Shown: positions 1 to 11,646 of the stretch, piece after piece
How positions within the stretch are numbered: position 1 is the stretch's first letter
Layout of the letters: each line of letters begins with the position of its first letter
NCBI GenBank assembly: GCA_029959085.1
Contig: JARWIR010000024.1
Coordinates: forward strand, 18,340,296 to 18,404,295
DNA length: 64,000 nucleotides
Origin: Nemophila menziesii
Taxonomy: Eukaryota > Streptophyta > Magnoliopsida > Boraginales > Hydrophyllaceae
Direction of reading: 5' to 3'
Program-made: the position numbers and the translations under genes
The notes under the pieces: model-generated
Seen by the model: the letters and a program-made list of their open reading frames with translations, nothing else
What the model was told of the DNA's origin: nothing
The model's database searches: none

Positions 1-835
1 CCTTCAGGTATGAACTAATTTTCCTATAGCTTGGATTTTGCATCATGTATAATCTATGAATTCTATTTTCTTTCTATCTAAGTTTCTTTGGGAATAATAT
101 GTTTTAATCTGATATTAGCTTCTTACCTATATATTTGTTTATGTGTTTTGAATTATTGCATGTCCTAGAACTGATCAATTTAGGCTTTCTTAATAGTAAT
201 TATATGTTCACCTTAACTGGGTGTCTAATTATTGAAACACCACATAACGTCTAGTGTCGATATTGGTTTTGACAACAATAATTCTAGCTAGATAGTCATT
301 AGGGTATATTTTAATCACTATCACCATGTTTGGAATTGAATTGCTTAGGACCTTGGTTGCGCTTGATAACCCTAAGTTTAGGCTATCTCGTGGTGTGTCC
401 GTATCCCCCTTAGTCGCTCTCCAGGTCTAAGAGAGGGAATTTAGAATCCTGACTAAGTATCTAAGAGCTAATTATCTCCCTTATTAACTATAATTTGATA
501 GAAAGAATTAGAAGGATTAGTGCATACTAGCAAAACCTAAGCTATACTTCTCATTTCATATTTCTTATCGTTTATTTATTGTCTTTACTTTTTCTTAGTT
601 TAATCATTAATCTCTCAATCAATCGTATTTATTTTCTTTCTTTTAATTAATTGCTTCTTACTCGAATTTATTTACTCATTCATATAACACACTAAGTCCC
701 TGAGAACGAATTCAACTTATCATTAGAACTTGCATACATCCTGTAATACTTGCAGTACCGTGCTTGTCTAGGGTGAAAGTGCATTGTTTTCTGGCTTATA
801 TTTATCTTATTTTTATTACACCCTAGGCGACACCA
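1..835 (+). repeat. 5' LTR (3' portion) of the first Athila-like element
   Basis: It matches 8294-9125 with about 37 by-eye differences. It ends in CA at 834-835, seven bases before the primer-binding site. Confidence 0.9.
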
Positions 836-841
836 AGTTTT

Positions 842-859
842 TGGCACCGTTGCCGGGGA
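842..859 (+). other. Primer-binding site, tRNA-Asp type
   Basis: The sequence differs at one base from TGGCGCCGTTGCCGGGGA, the complement of the plant tRNA-Asp 3' end used by Athila-lineage elements. Confidence 0.85.
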
Positions 860-1083
860 CTTGTGTCTCGTTAGCGTGTGGGCTATCTATTTCGAGTAGT
901 AGTTATTAGTTAAATTTTATTTTTCAGTATTTAGTTTTTATTTTTGCAGATTACACTTGTGGTTTGCTTTAGTCTTTACAGGTTTTAGCCGTGTTTAATT
1001 CTTGGCCTCCATTACCGGAGCCTAAAAGAAGCTTCAGAGGTTATAACAGACGTATCTGAGAGGAAAGAGCCTTAAGAAGAGCT

Positions 1084-3801
1084 ATGAAAGACGTACGAGA
1101 TCAAGTAGATCCACCCGTAGATCCGAGAGTCCTAGGTCCATTAGAACATTTCTATCCACCACCGGTAGGAGGTAACAGAAACAATAATAATCAGAACAGA
1201 GTTGAGAAAGACCTTCCAGGCTTGAGAGTGTCGTTTCATGTTCAACCAGTAGGTTACCGTCCTCCAGAGATCCAAAAAATTAAATTTCGACCCGATCCGG
1301 GTATGCTCAGTCAGTTTCAAAGTTTTGGACTCTACAGTGGTACATCAATTCAAGATCCGATAAGAGTGATTCAGAAGTTTATGCAGATTTGTGATGCTTA
1401 TGTTACTCCAGGCATTACACGCGAGCAACTGTATTGTCATATGTTTTCGTTCTTTCTGACCGGTAGAGCTGGTGAGTGGCTAGTTAGGCAACCACCAGGT
1501 ACAATCAACACATGGACAAAACTTCAAGCCGCATTCTTTAACCGTTTTTATCCGAAGAGTATGAGACTCAAAGACCAAAGCGAGCTTGCAAAGTTTTGTC
1601 AAGAAGATAGAGAAGAAGTAGGAGAAGCATGGACAAGGTTTCAACAGAAGTTAGCTAGATGTCCGCTCCATGGTTACACCCCGTCTCTATAGTTAGAAAT
1701 ATTTTATGAAGGTATCAATAGAGAAAGTAGATTGAAGGTAGATAACCTTGGGAAAGGAAATTTCGTGTCCATGGATCCTACTGAAGCTACCGAGGTTTTC
1801 AAAAATCTTATAGAACAAGAAAGGAGTTAGCCATCTTCGCGAGCTCCTATTACAAAAGCCTGAGGTACGCTTCGATTAGACGCAGAAACTGCAAACTCAG
1901 CTCAATTATCTGCATTAGAGAATCAAATCAAAGAACTTAAGCTTGAGATGCAGAGAAATTTAGCCGCATCAAATGTAGTGCAAGAAGCACAAGGTTGTCA
2001 ACAATGTGGGTTTAATAATCATACATGGGAGGAGTGCGAAGGAAATCCACAATCTGTTTATTTCATATCCAACTGAGGAGGTTATCAATTTGGTAACAGG
2101 AATCATCCTGGTATGCAGTATTCAAATCTACAGGGGTCCGCTAATCCTGGTCATTATCAACCACGTCCTCAGAATAACTCTTTCCAACCAAGAGGTCAGT
2201 ATCAAAATCAATATCAGAATAGACCTGCTCCCCCACAACAACCTGTTCAAGATGCCTATACCGATTCGTTAGCTCAGAAAGCCTTACCACAGTATCCTCA
2301 AGAGGGAGTTGTGGATAATCAACAATTGACGAAATTTATGGATCTTATGACCACTAATATGCATTCCCAGAGTGAGAAGTTACGAGAACAAGAAGATTCA
2401 ATTCAGATTTTATGTACTCGAGTAGAACAGATGAACAAAGTTCTAACAAGCATTATGGAACAAAAAGAATTGAAGGCTATCGAAGGAGGTGATGACAATG
2501 TTGGGTTCGAAGCTTGTAAGGCAATTTGCCTTGAGATTGAAGAAAAGAAGGAAGTACCACATGCTGTCGAAAATGCCGTGAACGTTCCGAGTACCAAAGA
2601 AGAACCAACCAAGTCTAGCCTTGTGGACTCTAGCTGTTCTGAGAGTGATGTGGAGGAAGATTCAGAAAAATCCGAATTTGTACAGCTTCTGAAGGATATG
2701 CAAGAAGAGATTAGATCGGTAACGGAGTTTCAAGCTGAGCGAGCTAAAGAGAAAGAGGAAGAAGCCTCAACAAAACCAAGAGTTGAAGTTGCACCTTCTA
2801 TGCAAGAAAAGAAAGAAGAGGAGAAGGTGGAATCACCACTAGTTGTTCAAACAGTGTCATCAACCATTCCTGATCCAAATTCAAAAGGTGACACTGAACT
2901 CGAGACATTTGTAGAGGCATACACTCCTGAGAATATCAACGCCCAGATGCTTGAGATTGCGAAGAAAGGGCTTACACCGTAACAAGTTTTCACGCAAATT
3001 ATTCCTGAAACAGAAGCGAGTATAGAAGCCAAGAGAGAGAACTTGAGAGTCTCACGAAGATATGAAAAAGAGTTACCATTGAAGCTCAAAGATCCGGGAA
3101 GCTTTAACCTTCCTATCCAAATACATTGTATGCACAAGGTGAAAGCTATGTACGATGTGGGTTCAGGTATGAATCTTATGCCTAAGTCTGTGTTCGAGAG
3201 ACTTGGACTTCAGAGATCAGAGAAAGCTTTAGTGAAGTTGCAGTTGGCTGACAACTCAGTTACCAAGACATGGGGAACAATGGAGGACGTCCTAGTCCGA
3301 GCAGGTAGTATCGCCATCCCTACTAATTTTGTTATGCTTGATTTCGATGCAGATAAGCAGGTTCCAATCATACTTGGACGGCCTTTCATGGCCACAAGTC
3401 AGAGTTTTATCAACTTCCAAGAAGGGACCATTACCCTTCATGCTAAGAACGTATCCGAGACCTTCTATGTCTTGGGTAAAAATCCAAGGAAGTTAGATCC
3501 CACCGTTCCTGTCATCCACAGCCTTTCACATTACAAAGTCCCTACAGAGAAGATCCATGTAAAACCTGTGGATATTGAGCCAAACATTGAGTTTGGGGTT
3601 GGCCATGAAGTTCTATGGAAAGCTCACAAACGCGAAAATAGGCCACGAAGTTACAAAGACTCGTGGATGGGACCATTCATCGTCACTAAGGTTGTTTCAA
3701 CTAAGGTGATAGAAATCTGACCCAAAAAGGGGATCAAGCGCAGATTAGTTGACGTTCATAGCCTTACTCGTTGTTGGGGAGGCTATATTCTGAAATCTTG
3801 A
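1084..3801 (+). pseudogene. gag-protease polyprotein with integrase-C-like tail, broken by stops
   Basis: A single reading frame of 905 codons runs from ATG 1084 to TGA 3799 without any frameshift, but has six premature stops at 1690, 1828, 1861, 2074, 2980 and 3718. In order it has a Retrotrans_gag domain (about codons 60-240), a CX2CX4HX4C zinc knuckle near 1992, a Q/P-rich then acidic linker, a retropepsin-like protease (DVGSG active-site motif near 3157, ILGRPF near 3370), and a tail with W-x-GPF (SWMGPFIV) and TRCWGGY that resembles an integrase C-terminal domain. The protease runs straight into this tail; the reverse transcriptase, RNase H and integrase core expected in Athila are missing. 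Every stop could have come from CAG, CAA or CGA by C-to-T change, which would fit methylation decay (inference). Confidence 0.85.
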
Positions 3802-4004
3802 TCGAGGTAACGCGTCTAACTTTAAAAGACGTTAAATTAAAGTGTTGTACGGGAGACAGCCCGCAATTTTTTATGTTTTTATGTTTTTAGTTTGAGTTTA
3901 GTTTAGTTTTTTTTAGTTGATATTGCATATTTGAGAAAGGTATTAGTGTTTTTGATGTTCTGGTGTTAGAAAAATCGAGTTTTGGGAGAAAAACGAAATT
4001 TTTG

Positions 4005-4405
4005 GGTATATTCAGATCATGCCACCGGCATGCCGGGCCCTACGGCCGATAAGCCGGCGGTCAGAAAACCCGAGGCCATGGGTCAGGCCACGTGTTCAAA
4101 GAAGAAAGTCAGCACTCGAGAGATGTCAACACCGGTATGCCGGCCAGGTCAAAAACCCGTGCCCACGGGTGTCGTCACGTGTGGAAGACAGAAAGTTAAA
4201 TTTTCGAGCAATAGCAGCACCAGTATGCCGGGCCCTACGGCCGGTATACCGTCCAGACCAAAACCCGTGCCCACGTGTTTTCACCTCCAGTATTTTGACG
4301 TAACTCGGATTTCAAGAGATCCAGCACCAGTATGCCGGACCCTATGGCCGGTATGCCGGCCAGCGCCACTGGAGAGAGAAAAAAGCTTCGTTTTTAGGTT
4401 ATAAA
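4005..4405 (+). promoter_or_regulatory. GC-rich palindromic array with G-boxes and TATA box, putative internal promoter
   Basis: This GC-rich block stands out in an AT-rich element. It has about three or four copies of a roughly 105-bp unit containing near-palindromes such as CCGGTATGCCGG and GGCCGGTAT, each followed by AAACCCGTGCCCACG. CACGTG G-boxes lie at 4089, 4176 and 4272. TATAAA at 4400-4405 follows, then a pyrimidine-rich leader and the ATG of the 3' ORF at 4809. The second element has the same arrangement at 29.1-29.46 kb. Promoter activity is inferred. Confidence 0.5.
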
Positions 4406-4808
4406 GGAGAAGAGGTTGGAATATTCCGAATTTTACAATCCTTAAGCCTCTCTTTCTTCTCCAAACCTCTCCCAACTCCATTGAACCTTCATCAAACCTT
4501 CCCCAAACATCAAAACACTACCAAATCATCATAAAAACACATCAAATCTTCTCTCCACATCATTACAAAGGAGATTCAATCACCCAAATCTTACCAAAAC
4601 ACATTGAATTGAAGAATCAAAAGCTTAAATTTTCAAAATTCATCCTACAATTTCTTAGACCTATACCAATTCAGCAAGAATTCATCTTACCCACATAGAG
4701 ATTCATCATCAAAACACATTTCCTAACCCAAATTAAGCTTGTTCAACCTATAATCAAAAGTTTCAAATTTCAAGAGTTGTTAAAGCTTTGAGTTGGGGGT
4801 CAATTGAG

Positions 4809-6003
4809 ATGGCTCAAAGAACAGAAACATTAGCTAACAAGAGAGAGATGAAGAAAATCAAGGTATTGGGTCCAGTTGAGAAGAAATCAAGTAACAAAAG
4901 TTCTAGTTCCAATCCAAAGGGTAAAATAGATGTTGAAAAGAGAGGTAAGCCGGCTTTGTTTAATTCTATGTGAATAAAGGTTCCACTTTATTCCAAGAAG
5001 AAAACACAACCTCTTCTATTCAAAGATCCTACACCTGAAGATAAAGAGAATGCTTCAAAGGCCTTAATAGCTTCTGCAGAAAAACAATTAAAGGAACTAC
5101 CTTTTGCTTATGAGAAAGTATTCGATGAAGAAAGTATAAGAGATTCTTGGAGCATGGTGAAAGATTGGGTTGGTCTACATTCATGGTAAGACGTTCTGAT
5201 TTATGTCATGAGATCGTTTTAGATTTCTATTTAGGCCTCTTCAGCCGAGATAGTGAAGGTTGTGTTACGATTAGAGGAAAGTTAGTTCCTTTCACAGTTA
5301 AAGAGATTATAAACCACTTCCAGTTTAAGGAATTTGTTGGACCATGCAAGTATAGCGAAGCGATGGCTAAACAAAGAATCTTTGATTGGGATTTACTTTT
5401 TGAGCATGTTTTGGACAAGAAGAAAGTGCAATCACATAAGGAAGAATTGAAGGCACCTTGGCCTTACAAATATCTTCAACCGGATGCTAGAGTTTAGCAC
5501 AATTTCCTTATCCCTAATGTATTTGGAGACACAAGAACTTTGGATATGACTAAGAAGAACGCTCTACTTTTGGATTGTATTTTGAGAGGAGAAGAAGTGG
5601 TTCTGGCACAGTTGATCTTTGAGGAGGTGATGCGATTTCCGGTCTCTTCTAAATCGGTTTATAATGTTAAATATCCTACTATGATCACGTGTCTTGTGCG
5701 AAAAGCGAATGTAATTTTGGGTGAAGAAGATAAACTTGAATTTAAAAAGAATACTATTAATAATGCTTGGATCGTGAAAGTCTTGAGAGGAGCGGGTTCT
5801 ACGCAAGTCTCGAAAGAAGAAAATGAGCAAAGTTGGCAATAAAAGATGGAGGAGCGTTTAAAAAAATTCGAAGAAGCTCAAACTTCCTTAGCCGATGATG
5901 TGGCAAAAATCAAAGCCAATCAACTGCATATCATGACACTCCTTGAGCAACTAAAGAAAGATCAATCAAATCCTATCTTGGATATCGATAATGCAAGGCA
6001 ATA
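4809..6003 (+). pseudogene. 3' ORF of Athila-like element (plant transposon-protein/env-like position), broken
   Basis: From ATG 4809 the frame runs to a stop at 4971, continues open to about 5170, then needs a frameshift near 5150-5175 to enter the frame of 5147-5497, which resumes at 5540-5842 and ends at TAG 6001. The central part (HEIVLDFYLG, VTIRGKLVPFTVKEIINHF) resembles the putative plant transposon protein domain often found in this position in Athila-type elements; I assign it only by resemblance. The C-terminal 50 residues after the stop at 5840 (KMEERLKKFEEAQTS onwards) look like a short coiled coil. The N-terminus is lysine- and serine-rich. Function is unknown; the place after pol is where env-like ORFs occur. 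Confidence 0.6.
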
Positions 6004-7579
6004 GCCTCGAGAGTATGTTCTCTTTCTTCCTTACCATTTCTGTAAATGCTTTATCTACTAATTTTAATTTCTTTTTCGAGTTTTTTTCGAGTCGTGGGGA
6101 CACGGCTCATTTTTGAGTTGGGGGTGTGGGGATTCGTTGTCTCTCATCTCTATTTTTCTGTTTTTAGGTAGAAATTAAAATTTTTGATACATGGGAATTA
6201 GATGTAGAGTGTGTTTAATAGCTTGAAAGCATAAGCTCAGTGAATTGATGATAGTAAGTAGTGTGTTTATGAGCTATTTTTTATTTTGTATGCTTTGAGT
6301 ATTTGCAGGAAAACACACATTGATAGTTAGAAAAGATTAGTAAGCAATGTGATTGAAAGTATGTTCGATCTCAAGGAGCCTTGAGTAGTGTGTAGGCGGT
6401 GAGATCCAAGCTAGTTGACAAACCCATTTGATGAAAGTGCTAAAGGTAAGAGAATAACGAAATTGCATGGTGTAGAAAATGATTAAGGCAGTTCTTTCAT
6501 ATTGAAGCCACTTGAAGCCTTTTTATACCTTCTCACCTTGTTATTTGACTTAATATTTTATATCCTTCTCAGCCCCTTCTAGCCTTTCTAAAGCCTTTTT
6601 ATTTAGCCACATTATAAGCCATATCCCTTTAGATTGTAGGACTTTTACATATGACCCGCACTCGAATCGCGATGCATAGACAGTTGTTTTAGAGCTTGAG
6701 TTTGGGGTGGTGGGTCCACCATTATGGGAATTGTTATTGGGTTGGGATTTTTGAGCTTATTAATTGTGCTCTGTTATAATATTGATGATGATTCACATGT
6801 TTATATTGTAACCCTTTGCCGGGGTAATAGTGAATGAAAAAGAAGCTATGAGCTAGAGTTGAAAAGAAAAAATATATATATGAAAAAAATAGCGTGATAT
6901 CTCGAACATCAAAAAGAGAGTCATAGCTATACAAAAAGGAAAAAAGGAAAAAATGAAAAAATGAATTGATAAGAATATATATTCGGACCGGCAAAGAGGA
7001 ATTTTTATGTGAACAACTTATGCTTTAATTGGGTCATTGGGGATGCTACTTTGTGCATCAAGAATTCATTGGGTTGAGTGAGAAACGTTTTATGAGAGTT
7101 ACTCAAGCTCTAGGGCGATTCGTTGATGGCTAGTGAGGAGAGAGCCAAAAGCTCACTCTAAATTATCCAAATATACTATCATACCGTCCCTAAGACTACA
7201 TTACAACCTTAAAGACCTTTTGATTCTTTTCTATGTAATCAAGAAGTGATTGAGCCAATAGAGAGTAGTTAAATGGATCTTTGGATACTAGTGAAGTTCG
7301 ATGAACAATCTATAGCTACCTTGGTGAACTGGGTAAAGTTCCTCTCCTTCTTACATTGCGGAGCTAATCTAATCTTGAATTCAAACCGTGTTGACTACGG
7401 ATATGAGAAGTGTACAGGTATGTCGTTTGTAAATATTATTGCATGAAATTTTTTGAGTAGTTGTTTTATGTCTATTCTATATATTCTGCTATCTCCTTTC
7501 CATTGTGTTAAAGAGACCTAGGTGTGTATTTAGAGACTTCCCTTTGTTTTTATCTTTATTGTATTGGGACGATACAACT
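6004..7579 (+). other. Long 3' non-coding region of the first Athila-like element
   Basis: No credible ORF. The stretch is collinear and strongly similar to 30330-31910 in the second element. It holds purine tracts at 6112-6128 and about 6698, and an inverted pair CTTTGCCGG (6814-6822) and CCGGCAAAG (6988-6996) that could pair in RNA. Confidence 0.7.
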
Positions 7580-7594
7580 TTGAGTTGGGGGTCT
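7580..7594 (+). other. Polypurine tract
   Basis: TTTGAGTTGGGGGTCT lies directly before the 3' LTR start TGATGTCTCC. Near-identical tracts occur upstream in the same element. Confidence 0.75.
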
Positions 7595-9125
7595 TGATGT
7601 CTCCTCATTTGTCATGAATTAATATTAAGATGAGACATCATTTTTAGTGATTTAAAAGTCATTCTACTCGATTTTCTTGAGAATTATTACACTTTCCTAT
7701 TTCTAGTCTTGATTTAGTAAATTATTTTCTGAGCATATTGGGTTTAATTATTTATTTAGTGTGAAGCTTTAAAGATAATTATGGAGATTAATTAGATTCC
7801 AAGTCAAAGACTAAGAGATAAGAAAATAAGATAAGTATGAAAATTGGAGATAAGGAAACAAAAACTAAAATATGAAAAAGGAAAAGCTACCATAAATCTG
7901 AATTTCACCACCCGCGACCACATATCAGCTTATATCTCAAAATAGGTAGGGAATTTGGAAGAACGGTCAAGAGAAAAGTTAAAGATCTTTGCGAGACGAT
8001 GAATTTCGACTACTCATACGCGTCAAACGGATAAGAAGTGAAACTGTTAGGACCAAAACAAAAACAGGCCTAATTTCATATTTTAGGGTTACGAATTTGA
8101 GTTGGGCTAGGAGTCCAATACTTACCTTCTCCTTCAAGAAAACGAATTAGGACTTCTCTACACCTATAAATACACCCTTATATCACTTGTAAATTATCCT
8201 TGCCTCATAGTAATTAGTCCTTAGGTTTATTATCATCAGAATTATTGTAGAGAGCAAGATAAAGCCTTCCATTATTTCCTTTAGTTTATTTCCTTTAGGT
8301 ATGAACTAATTTTCCCATAGCTTGGGTTTTGCATCATGTATAATATATGAATTCTATTTTCTTTCTATCTAAGTTTCTTTGGGAATTATATGTTTTAATC
8401 TGATATTAGCTTCTTACCTATATATTTGTTTATGTGTTTTGAATTATTGCCTGTCGTAGAATTGATCACTTTAGGCTTTCTTAATAATAATTAGATGTTC
8501 ACCTTAACTGGGTGTCTAATTATTGAAACACCACATAACGTCTAGTGTCGATATTGGTCTTGAAAACACTAATTCTAGCTAGATAGTCATTAAGGTATAT
8601 TGTAATCACTATCACCATGTTTGGATTGAATTGCTTAGGACCTTGGTTTCACTTGATAACCCTAAGTTTAGGCTGCCTCGTGGTGTGTCCGTAGCCCCCT
8701 TAGTCGCTCTCCAGGTCTAAGAGAGGGAATTTAGAACCCTGACTAAGTATCTAAGAGCTTATTATCTCCCTTATTAACTAGAATTTGATAGAAAGAATTA
8801 GAAGGATTAGTGCATACTAGCAAAACCTAAGCTATACTTCTCATCTCATATTTCTTATCTTTTATTTATTGTCTTTACTTTTTCTTAGTTTAATCATCAA
8901 TCTCTCAATCAATCTTATTTATTTTCTGTCTTTTAATTAATTGCTTCTTACACGAATTTATTTACTCATTCGTATAACACACTAAGTCCCTGAGAACGAA
9001 TTCAACTTATCATTAGATCTTTCATACGTCCTGTAATACTTGCAGTACTGTGCTTGTCTAGGGTGAAAGTGCATTGTTTTCTGGCTTATATTTATCTTAT
9101 TTTTATCACACCCTAGGCGACACCA
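7595..9125 (+). repeat. 3' LTR of the first Athila-like element
   Basis: The LTR is 1,531 bp and runs from TGATGT to ACCA. TATAAATA at 8165-8172 followed by a pyrimidine-rich stretch is a likely core promoter. The first 200 bp are clearly related to the LTR of the second element. Confidence 0.9.
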
Positions 9126-9672
9126 ATGAGTCAATGTAGTTTCCACATTCCCTAAGGCTCAAACCAAAATCGTCTTATTCATGGCCACTCGTGGTGGTCC
9201 TTTTGAGAAGAACTTGATGAAGAAGACGTACCGAGTGTTGAACTCACATTGAATTTATAGCCTTTATGGTGGTTCTTTCGAGAAAGGCTTGATGAATTCA
9301 TGGGTAACATTGAAACCCAATATTCATGGAAGAGTGTTAAGGAGACGTCCTTAAACCACTCACAAATGAATAAATTCACCAAGTTCATACCCTACGAAAG
9401 GTGGTTCTTAGAGAAGGACTTGATGAACAAAATGAAAGGTGATGTTCGAGGGAACTATAACTTTCAGCAAGGTAGAGTATATGTTGTGAGGGTCTCGATC
9501 AGAAACCGTTAAGTTCAAGAGTAAGTTCACTTAAGCGAAATTCGGTGGTTGCCTAACTTCACTACGTGTCAATTCAAATCGAAAGATATTGTCACTTAAG
9601 TACAATTCACCCATATATTGATAGATTTGGTAACCTATTCACCTTCTCTCCCAAAGACCCTGAGTGGGGGAT
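9126..9672 (+). mobile_element. 3' internal remnant of a Copia-type element
   Basis: It ends in the purine tract GAGTGGGGGATTG just before an LTR-like start (TGTTGGATTAATC). It contains irregular repeats of a motif like GGTGGTTCTTTCGAGAA...TTGATGAA near 9193, 9271 and 9402. No coding domain is recognisable. Its upstream part is displaced by the Athila-like insertion. Confidence 0.6.
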
Positions 9673-10620
9673 TGTTGGATTAATCTTAGCAATCCATTCT
9701 AATGGATTCATGGTTTAATCCATTCATGTTCTTTTAGGAGAAGTGGAAAAAACTTAGTTTAATATTTAGTATTAAACAAGTCTATTCCCATTCCTTTAAG
9801 AAGTGGAAAAGTTACTTTTTACTCATGAAAAGTACCACATCGGAAAATGAGTGGAAAAAGCAAATAGTTTATAATGCTTTACCCACCTATTTATTCCAAA
9901 AGTCCTAAAGGCTATGGAGGCCAAAGAGGAATAGGCAAAGCCCCATACGCGCGCACCACCACCCCCCTCCCCTGCCGGCCCGGCACGGCACCGGCGACGG
10001 CGACGTTGTGGGTCGTGGGTCCTTATAGTGGTCGTTGACAATTCAAACTCAACCAAAAGATAAACGTAAAGACAAGTCTCCACCAATCACGCACGCATTA
10101 AGGAGAATATTCCATCAGATGTTACAAAAGGATAGTCAACACGTGGGAATATCAAGTCAACCAGCTGCTACAGAATATTAAAACGTGGGGAACGTGGGGA
10201 TTAAGAGCCAATCAAAACCGTCAACCCAATCAAGTGAATTACGGGAGGTAATCAAGGGACTTAAATAAGGACGTTTCTGCTGGCAAAGGATTGACTCTTC
10301 ACCTCTCCCCTATATAAAGAGCTCATACTCTACCAATACCAGCTACGAAATACACCAGAAAAAAGGAATAACACTCTTCCTCTTTTTCTCTAAAAAACGC
10401 TAAGTAGAGCTTCGTTTTTTCCGTTAGAGATACCGGTACGCCGGAATATCTTTTTAACAACCATAGGTGTTTTTGTTATTCTTTTCCATTCTGTGTAATG
10501 TATTGTAATCGTTCTCATTTTATTGTTATAGTTAGTTTACACTGAATCGATTTCTATTTATTTTACTTTTGGAAACCATTTCTAATTTGTCAAAACCGAT
10601 AATTGTTTTAATCACAATGT
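9673..10620 (+). repeat. Copia-type LTR (3' boundary approximate)
   Basis: It starts TGTTGGATTAATC directly after a purine tract, carries TATATAAAGA at 10311-10320 with a following AGAAAAAAGGAATAAC leader, and a GTAATGTATTGTAATCG polyadenylation-like region near 10496. I place the end near 10620 because ATCACA occurs there, but this edge is uncertain. Confidence 0.55.
10311..10320 (+). promoter_or_regulatory. TATA box of the Copia-type LTR
   Basis: TATATAAAGA sits in a C/T-rich context about 640 bp into the LTR. Confidence 0.55.
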
Positions 10621-10754
10621 ACAGGTTTCCATGAAAATGGAAGCGGAAGTTCGAGAGGAGTGAGGATGGGTATACCCATTGGTTAGTGAATATTATTTCT
10701 TGGTTTATTTTGTTTATTTAGTCGAGTGGTGAAGTAGTTGAGTATATTATATTC

Positions 10755-11187
10755 ATGAGTTTAATTTATGAGAGATGTTTGTGCATCTTGTTTTGTAGAT
10801 TACTTTTATAATAATTCGCTATTAGTGGATCATATGGCCGTTGCTGAAAAGTAAAAAAGTTGACAAAAACTACAACTAAAAGATGCACAAGGTACTTAAT
10901 CTACATTATTGATGTCTTATTTATTACATATGATACACGATATTTGATATTATACTGATCTACATTAACTTGTAAGGGTCCTTTTTTAGTTGATTCTTAT
11001 TGATTTGGGTTGACTTTAGTTACCTAAGGCCTAAGCATAGAATGATTTATGAGTTTAATTTATAAGAGATGTTTGTAGATCTTGTTTTGTAGATTACTTT
11101 TATAATAATTCGCTAGTAGTGGATCATTTGGCCATTGCTGAAAAGTAAAAAAAATTGACAAAAAACTATAATTAAAAAATGCACAAG
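10755..11187 (+). repeat. 137-bp direct duplication (10755-10891 and 11049-11187)
   Basis: Both copies run from ATGAGTTTAATTTAT through TTCGCTA.TAGTGGATCAT to ATGCACAAG with a few differences. They are 294 bp apart. The second is cut at its end by a SINE. No gene is visible between 10620 and 12035. Confidence 0.8.
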
Positions 11188-11189
11188 TT

Positions 11190-11381
11190 TTTTTTTTTTT
11201 ACATGGGTAATTCGAGCTAGTACCCGACTAATTCTATGGAGATATACATACCTCCTCATATATATTCTCATGGTAAATCAGAACTAGTTACCCATGTTCA
11301 GGAAGAGGTACGAGTCTTGTACCTCTTAATTTACATCCGTTAGTGAGGGGATTCAAACCATAAACCTCCCCTTTAAGTGAC
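11190..11381 (-). mobile_element. 5'-truncated SINE, minus strand
   Basis: A poly-T run at 11190-11200 is the poly-A tail seen from the other strand. The insertion is flanked by the exact 15-bp duplication AAAAATGCACAAGTT (11175-11189 and 11382-11396). GGATTCAAACC at 11350-11360 is a pol III B-box (GGTTTGAATCC) on the minus strand, only about 20 bp from the 5' end, so the A-box region seems lost. An internal pair TACATGGGTAA / TTACCCATGT could form a hairpin. Confidence 0.75.
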
Positions 11382-11609
11382 AAAAATGCACAAGTTACTC
11401 AACGACAACTAACAATGAGTCCAAGGACTCGTAAAAAATAGCTCACCATAAGACCCGACCCAACCCGTATAGAAAATAATAGATATTTTGGGTAAAAATA
11501 TCAATAACTTAAGAATAATTTTGGACCTACCCTTAAAAAATGTTAAACCCACATAATTAATCCGAGTCTCTCTTTGATTGATTTTTTCCGAAAACCCCAA
11601 AACAACCAA

Positions 11610-11613
<4 letters not shown>

Positions 11614-11642
<29 letters not shown>
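11614..11642. repeat. (AT)n microsatellite
   Basis: Uninterrupted TA dinucleotides. The flanks to 12035 are AT-rich with no gene that I can support. Confidence 0.9.

Positions 11643-11646
<4 letters not shown>

Larger units (their letters stand above)
1..9125 (+). mobile_element. Athila-like Ty3/gypsy LTR retrotransposon, non-autonomous, 5' end cut by window
   Basis: Positions 1-835 are repeated at about 8294-9125, giving paired LTRs around a 6.76-kb internal region. The internal region starts with a primer site matching tRNA-Asp, as in Athila elements, and ends with a purine tract next to TGATGTCTCC, the LTR start. It encodes gag, an aspartic protease and an integrase-C-terminus-like tail in one broken frame, plus a separate 3' ORF. 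I see no reverse transcriptase, RNase H or integrase core. By eye I count about 37 differences between the LTR segments over 835 bp (roughly 4%), so it is moderately old. The target duplication cannot be tested because the 5' end is outside the window. The 3' junction runs into Copia-type sequence, so it inserted into another element. Confidence 0.9.

Noticed and set aside
6734..6994. 86-codon F/Y-rich minus-strand ORF
   Set aside because: It comes from A-rich non-coding sequence of the Athila-like element and is not kept in the second copy.
9823..10086. 87-codon minus-strand ORF with an arginine-rich part
   Set aside because: It lies in the Copia-type LTR, over a GC-rich patch. No homologous domain is recognisable.
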